Below, piece by piece: positions 6,715 through 9,207 of a stretch of DNA of 9,207 nucleotides. The position numbers and the translations under genes are program-made. How positions within the stretch are numbered: the stretch's first letter is position 1; the number at the start of each line of letters is the position of its first letter. This stretch comes from Clostridiales bacterium (GTDB lineage: Bacteria > Bacillota > Clostridia > TANB77 > CAG-508), in NCBI GenBank assembly GCA_004553715.1, contig SFKP01000047.1, positions 1-9,207 of the forward strand, read 5' to 3'. Below the pieces are notes generated by a model. That model saw only the letters and a list, made by a program, of their open reading frames with translations. It was not told where the DNA came from and made no database searches.

Positions 6715-8217
6715 ATGATTGGAGGTATAAAAGTTGGAAATATAGCAATTGATTTAAAGAGCTTTTATGCTTCTGTTGAATGTCAAGAAAGAGGTTTAAA
6801 TCCATTAACAACAAATTTAGTTGTGGCTGATAATAGTAGAACAGAAAAGACAATATGTTTAGCAATTAGCCCTTCTTTAAAACAATATGGAATACCTGGA
6901 AGAGCAAGATTATTTGAAGTAATACAAAAAGTGAATGAAGTAAATAGTCAAAGAAAAATATTAGCACCAAATCATAAATTTACATGTGCATCTTATGATG
7001 ATATTGCATTGAAGAAAAACAAAGATTTAGAATTAAGTTATATAATTGCACCACCTAGAATGAAATTTTATATGGAGTATAGTACAAAAATAGTTAATAT
7101 CTATTTAAAATGGTTTTCGATGGAAGATATATATGTCTATTCTATTGATGAGGTATTTATAGATGTAACACATTATTTACAAACATATAAAATGACACCA
7201 AGAGAATTAGTTACAAAAGTTATAAAAAATGTATATGATGAAACAGGAATAACAGCAACAGCAGGTATAGGAACAAATCTTTATCTATGTAAAATAGCGA
7301 TGGATATTGTTGCTAAACATACAGAACCGGATAAATATGGAGTTAGAATAGCAGGACTAGATGAAAAAACGTATAGAAAATATTTATGGGGACATAAGCC
7401 TTTAACAGACTTTTGGAGAGTTGGAAAAGGAATATCAAAAAAATTAGAACAAAATGGAATGCTAACTATGGGTGATGTTGCTAGAATGTCTATAAAAAAT
7501 GAAGAATTACTATATAAATTATTCGGAATAAATGCTGAATTATTAATAGATCACGCATGGGGATATGAACCTTGTACTATTGAAAGTATTAAATCATATA
7601 AGCCTGTAATGAATAGTATAAGTTCAGGTCAAGTATTACATTGCCCTTATAATTATGAAGATACTAAATTAATAGTTAAGGAAATGACAGAATTATTATC
7701 TTTGGATTTAGTAAAAAAGGGATTAGTAACAAGTAAATTAGTTTTAACAATAGGATATGATATTAATAATCTTACAAATCCAGAAATAAGTCAAAATTAC
7801 AATGGAGATATAACAATTGATAGGTATGGTAGAAAAGTACCTAAACATGCACATGGTACAATAAATATAGATCATAAAACTGCTTCAACCAAAATAATTA
7901 CAAATGCTGTAATGGAATTATATGAAAGAATAATGAATAAAGAATTATTAACTAGAAGAATTAATATTACTGCTACTGATGTTGTGAATGAAGAAGATTA
8001 TAAAAATATCAAAGAGTATGAACAAATGGATATGTTTGTTGATTATAATGAATTAGAAAAACAAAGACTTAAAGAAAAATCAGAGAAATCATTACAAAAA
8101 GCTGTTATAAATATCAAATCAAAATATGGAAAAAATGCAATACTTAAAGGAATGAACTTTATAGAAGGTGGAACTACAATTGAAAGAAATGGACAAATAG
8201 GAGGACATAAAGGTTAG
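6715..8217 (+). CDS. Y-family translesion DNA polymerase (UmuC/UvrX-like)
   Basis: About 500 residues to TAG 8215-8217. It synthesises DNA across damaged template bases during the SOS response. The palm motif is 'IAIDLKSFYASVE', with the metal-binding Asp at residue 13 (numbered from ATG 6715). The second catalytic site is 'YSIDEVFIDVT', Asp145 and Glu146. A helix-hairpin-helix thumb segment 'FWRVGKGISKKLEQNGMLT' begins near residue 233, followed by a little-finger region. 'EQMDMF' near residue 437 resembles the beta-clamp-binding motif QLxLF. A C-terminal extension ending 'NGQIGGHKG' is, from memory, usual for clostridial members. All catalytic residues are present. The start is uncertain: GGAGG (6721-6725) is followed by no in-frame ATG/GTG/TTG at the right distance, and family members tend to begin just before 'GNIAIDL'. 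ATG 6715 is the first in-frame start on the predicted transcript. It is co-transcribed with yolD, 15 bases downstream, under a LexA box. Confidence 0.93.
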   Translation: MIGGIKVGNIAIDLKSFYASVECQERGLNPLTTNLVVADNSRTEKTICLAISPSLKQYGIPGRARLFEVIQKVNEVNSQRKILAPNHKFTCASYDDIALKKNKDLELSYIIAPPRMKFYMEYSTKIVNIYLKWFSMEDIYVYSIDEVFIDVTHYLQTYKMTPRELVTKVIKNVYDETGITATAGIGTNLYLCKIAMDIVAKHTEPDKYGVRIAGLDEKTYRKYLWGHKPLTDFWRVGKGISKKLEQNGMLTMGDVARMSIKNEELLYKLFGINAELLIDHAWGYEPCTIESIKSYKPVMNSISSGQVLHCPYNYEDTKLIVKEMTELLSLDLVKKGLVTSKLVLTIGYDINNLTNPEISQNYNGDITIDRYGRKVPKHAHGTINIDHKTASTKIITNAVMELYERIMNKELLTRRINITATDVVNEEDYKNIKEYEQMDMFVDYNELEKQRLKEKSEKSLQKAVINIKSKYGKNAILKGMNFIEGGTTIERNGQIGGHKG

Positions 8218-8232
8218 AAAGGGGATTTTGCT

Positions 8233-8667
8233 ATGAATATGAAATATGATAGACAATATGATGACATTATAAATTTACCACATCATATATCAAAAAAACA
8301 TCCGCAGATGTCATTATATGCTCGTTCTGCTCAATTTGCACCATTTGCTGCATTAACAGGATATGAAGAGGCAGTAAAAGAAACTGCAAGAGAAACAAAT
8401 GAAAGAATTGATATAGAAGATGAACTTAAATCAATACTAGATGGAAAATTACAAATAATTTTAGAACAAATAAAAAATCATCCAGAAATATCTATAACAT
8501 ATTTTATAGCAGATTCTAAAAAGAATGGTGGAGAGTATGTAACTGTTACAGGTCTTGTTAAAAAGGTCGACTTATATAACCAATATATTTATTTAATAGA
8601 TTATACCGAGATACCTATAAATGAAATAATAGATATATCAGGCGATATATTTAAAGTATATGAATAA
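8233..8667 (+). CDS. YolD-like protein
   Basis: 144 residues, starting at ATG 8233, about 7 bases after GAAAGGGGA. A second in-frame ATG two codons later is possible. The sequence shows the YolD-like family signature near the N-terminus: 'YDDIINLPHHISKKHPQMS', followed by 'ARSAQFAPFAALTGYEEAV' and a helical 'ETNERIDIEDELKSILDGKL'. The C-terminal half is a small beta domain ('ISITYFIADSKKNGGEYVTV' to 'EIIDISGDIFKVYE'). Length and motif order fit an intact family member. YolD-like genes commonly lie immediately after a uvrX-type Y-family polymerase and share its LexA control, as here. The molecular role is not established; an accessory or controlling function for the polymerase is the usual guess. 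It is followed by a terminator 10 bases after the stop codon. Confidence 0.92.
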   Translation: MNMKYDRQYDDIINLPHHISKKHPQMSLYARSAQFAPFAALTGYEEAVKETARETNERIDIEDELKSILDGKLQIILEQIKNHPEISITYFIADSKKNGGEYVTVTGLVKKVDLYNQYIYLIDYTEIPINEIIDISGDIFKVYE

Positions 8668-8676
8668 TTTAGAATT

Positions 8677-8702
8677 GAAGGAGTTTACACTTCTTCTTTT
8701 TT
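8677..8702 (+). terminator. Rho-independent terminator after yolD
   Basis: GAAGGAG (8677-8683) pairs with CTTCTTC (8690-8696), seven pairs including one G-T, around a 6-base TTTACA loop, followed directly by six T residues (8697-8702). It ends the polymerase-yolD transcript, so the small ORF that follows would depend on readthrough. Confidence 0.7.
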
Positions 8703-8704
8703 GA

Positions 8705-8950
8705 TTGGAGGAAAAGAAAATTTATAATGAAAGCAAATTAGATGAAGTATTTTTATCATACGATAAAATATTATATAGACTAAATATACAAAAGATAAAA
8801 ACGAAAAATGGAAAGGATATAAAACATAAAGATTTAAGATATGCAATACAAGTTATGCAACACAAACATAAAAATTGCAGGTGGAAAAGTGAAAAAATCA
8901 GAAGTAGAAATTTTTATATTCTAATTGAAGGCTATTATTGGCTAAAATGA
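8705..8950 (+). CDS. Small basic protein of unknown function (start codon unclear)
   Basis: An open frame of about 70-81 residues ending at TGA 8948-8950. It is Lys/Tyr/Ile-rich and strongly basic ('IQKIKTKNGKDIKHKDL', 'QHKHKNCRWKSEKIRSRN'), and ends 'YILIEGYYWLK'. No membrane segment or signal peptide. I do not recognise a family. A good ribosome binding site, ATTGGAGG (8704-8711), is present, but the ATG at the right distance (8727) is in another frame and stops after four codons. In this frame only the TTG at 8705, inside the ribosome binding site, or a rare ATT at 8720 could initiate. Adding one A after 8729 would fuse the ATG to the frame as M-K-S-K-L-D-E-V-F. It is therefore either a frameshifted relic or a gene with an assembly error. 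It follows yolD, so a link to that operon is possible. Confidence 0.5.
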   Translation: MEEKKIYNESKLDEVFLSYDKILYRLNIQKIKTKNGKDIKHKDLRYAIQVMQHKHKNCRWKSEKIRSRNFYILIEGYYWLK

Positions 8951-9063
8951 AAAAATTTTATTAAAGATTAAAAAAATTTAATAAACAAAATTACAATTAC
9001 AAAAATCTAAAATTAAATTTTGAAATTTTATAAAATTGAATTTTTTATATGTAATTTCAAAAA

Positions 9064-9077
9064 CGAACATTTGTTAA
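9064..9077 (+). promoter_or_regulatory. Possible second LexA box
   Basis: CGAACATTTGTTAA keeps one perfect half-site (CGAAC) and GTT of the other, like the operator at 6660-6673, with the same 4-base centre spacing. No clear -10 follows at the right distance and no gene begins before the window ends, so its target, if any, is unseen. In sequence this AT-rich a chance match is possible. Confidence 0.4.
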
Positions 9078-9181
9078 TTATGTTTGTAAATAAAATTTAT
9101 TACAGAATTTTATAATAACTTTATATAAATTTAGATTATTAGTTCATAATATAATTTTATATTTTGAACGCATCAAAATCG

Positions 9182-9196
9182 ATTTTAAGACATTTT
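9182..9196 (+). repeat. 15-bp motif, exact inverted copy of 5765-5779
   Basis: ATTTTAAGACATTTT here is the reverse complement of AAAATGTCTTAAAAT at 5765-5779, and shares TTAAGACATT with the IS left end at 6616-6625. It sits next to the palindrome AAAATCGATTTT. Its orientation places its outer side at the window's right edge, as expected for the end of an element lying to its left. Confidence 0.55.
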
Positions 9197-9207
9197 TATA
9201 TAAAACC

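Larger units (their letters stand above)
8951..9207. other. AT-rich region without a gene
   Basis: No credible ORF, tRNA or rRNA. It contains long A/T runs and small palindromes, for example AATTTTATAAAATT at about 9026-9039 and AAAATCGATTTT at 9175-9186. A LexA-like site lies at 9064-9077, and a 15-bp copy of the IS-end motif at 9182-9196. It may be the far end of a mobile unit or the promoter region of a gene beyond the window. Confidence 0.5.

Noticed and set aside
1..9207. CRISPR array, tRNA or rRNA genes
   Set aside because: No regularly spaced identical repeats and no cloverleaf or rRNA-like sequence; the repeats in 560-2250 are protein-coding modules.

Overview
The window is very AT-rich, uses the standard bacterial code and has purine-rich Shine-Dalgarno sites. 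It carries gene families typical of gut Clostridia and related Firmicutes: sortase-type surface proteins built from Ig-like repeats, a Y-family polymerase paired with a YolD-like protein, and an ISNCY-type transposase. I place it as a low-GC Clostridia-like Firmicute; the species cannot be read from the sequence.

Layout. (1) Positions 1-3592 hold the 3' part of a long cell-surface repeat protein whose start lies outside the window. It has one reading-frame break near 320-332 and ends in an NPKTS sorting-like signal, a membrane helix and a basic tail. A 12-bp-stem terminator follows. (2) 3662-4183 is a small, unrecognised single-pass membrane protein. (3) 4309-5704 is a second membrane-anchored surface protein (two InlB/Flg_new-type repeats, a Thr/Pro/Gln linker, three Ig-like domains), split by a frame break at about 4758-4765, with a strong terminator behind it. 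(4) 5760-6645 holds remains of an ISNCY-type insertion sequence on the minus strand: a truncated transposase, an ideal ribosome binding site, a 25-bp tandem repeat at its left end and a matching inverted motif at about 5764. (5) 6660-8950 is an SOS-type module. A LexA-box-like operator overlaps the -35 element of an extended -10 promoter, followed by a UmuC/UvrX-like Y-family polymerase, a yolD-like gene, a terminator and a small unrecognised ORF. (6) 8951-9207 is AT-rich sequence without a gene; it contains a second LexA-like site and a 15-bp motif that is an exact inverted copy of one at 5765-5779.

How the parts relate. The left half is a surface/adhesion locus. The right half is a damage-inducible translesion-synthesis cassette next to a decayed IS. 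The exact 15-bp inverted repeats at 5765 and 9182 raise the possibility that the IS remnant and the polymerase cassette lie inside one mobile unit.

The most striking global feature is that five genes carry a frame break or lack a usable start codon behind a good ribosome binding site. This suggests either a decaying region or residual assembly/indel errors, and raw reads would tell these apart.
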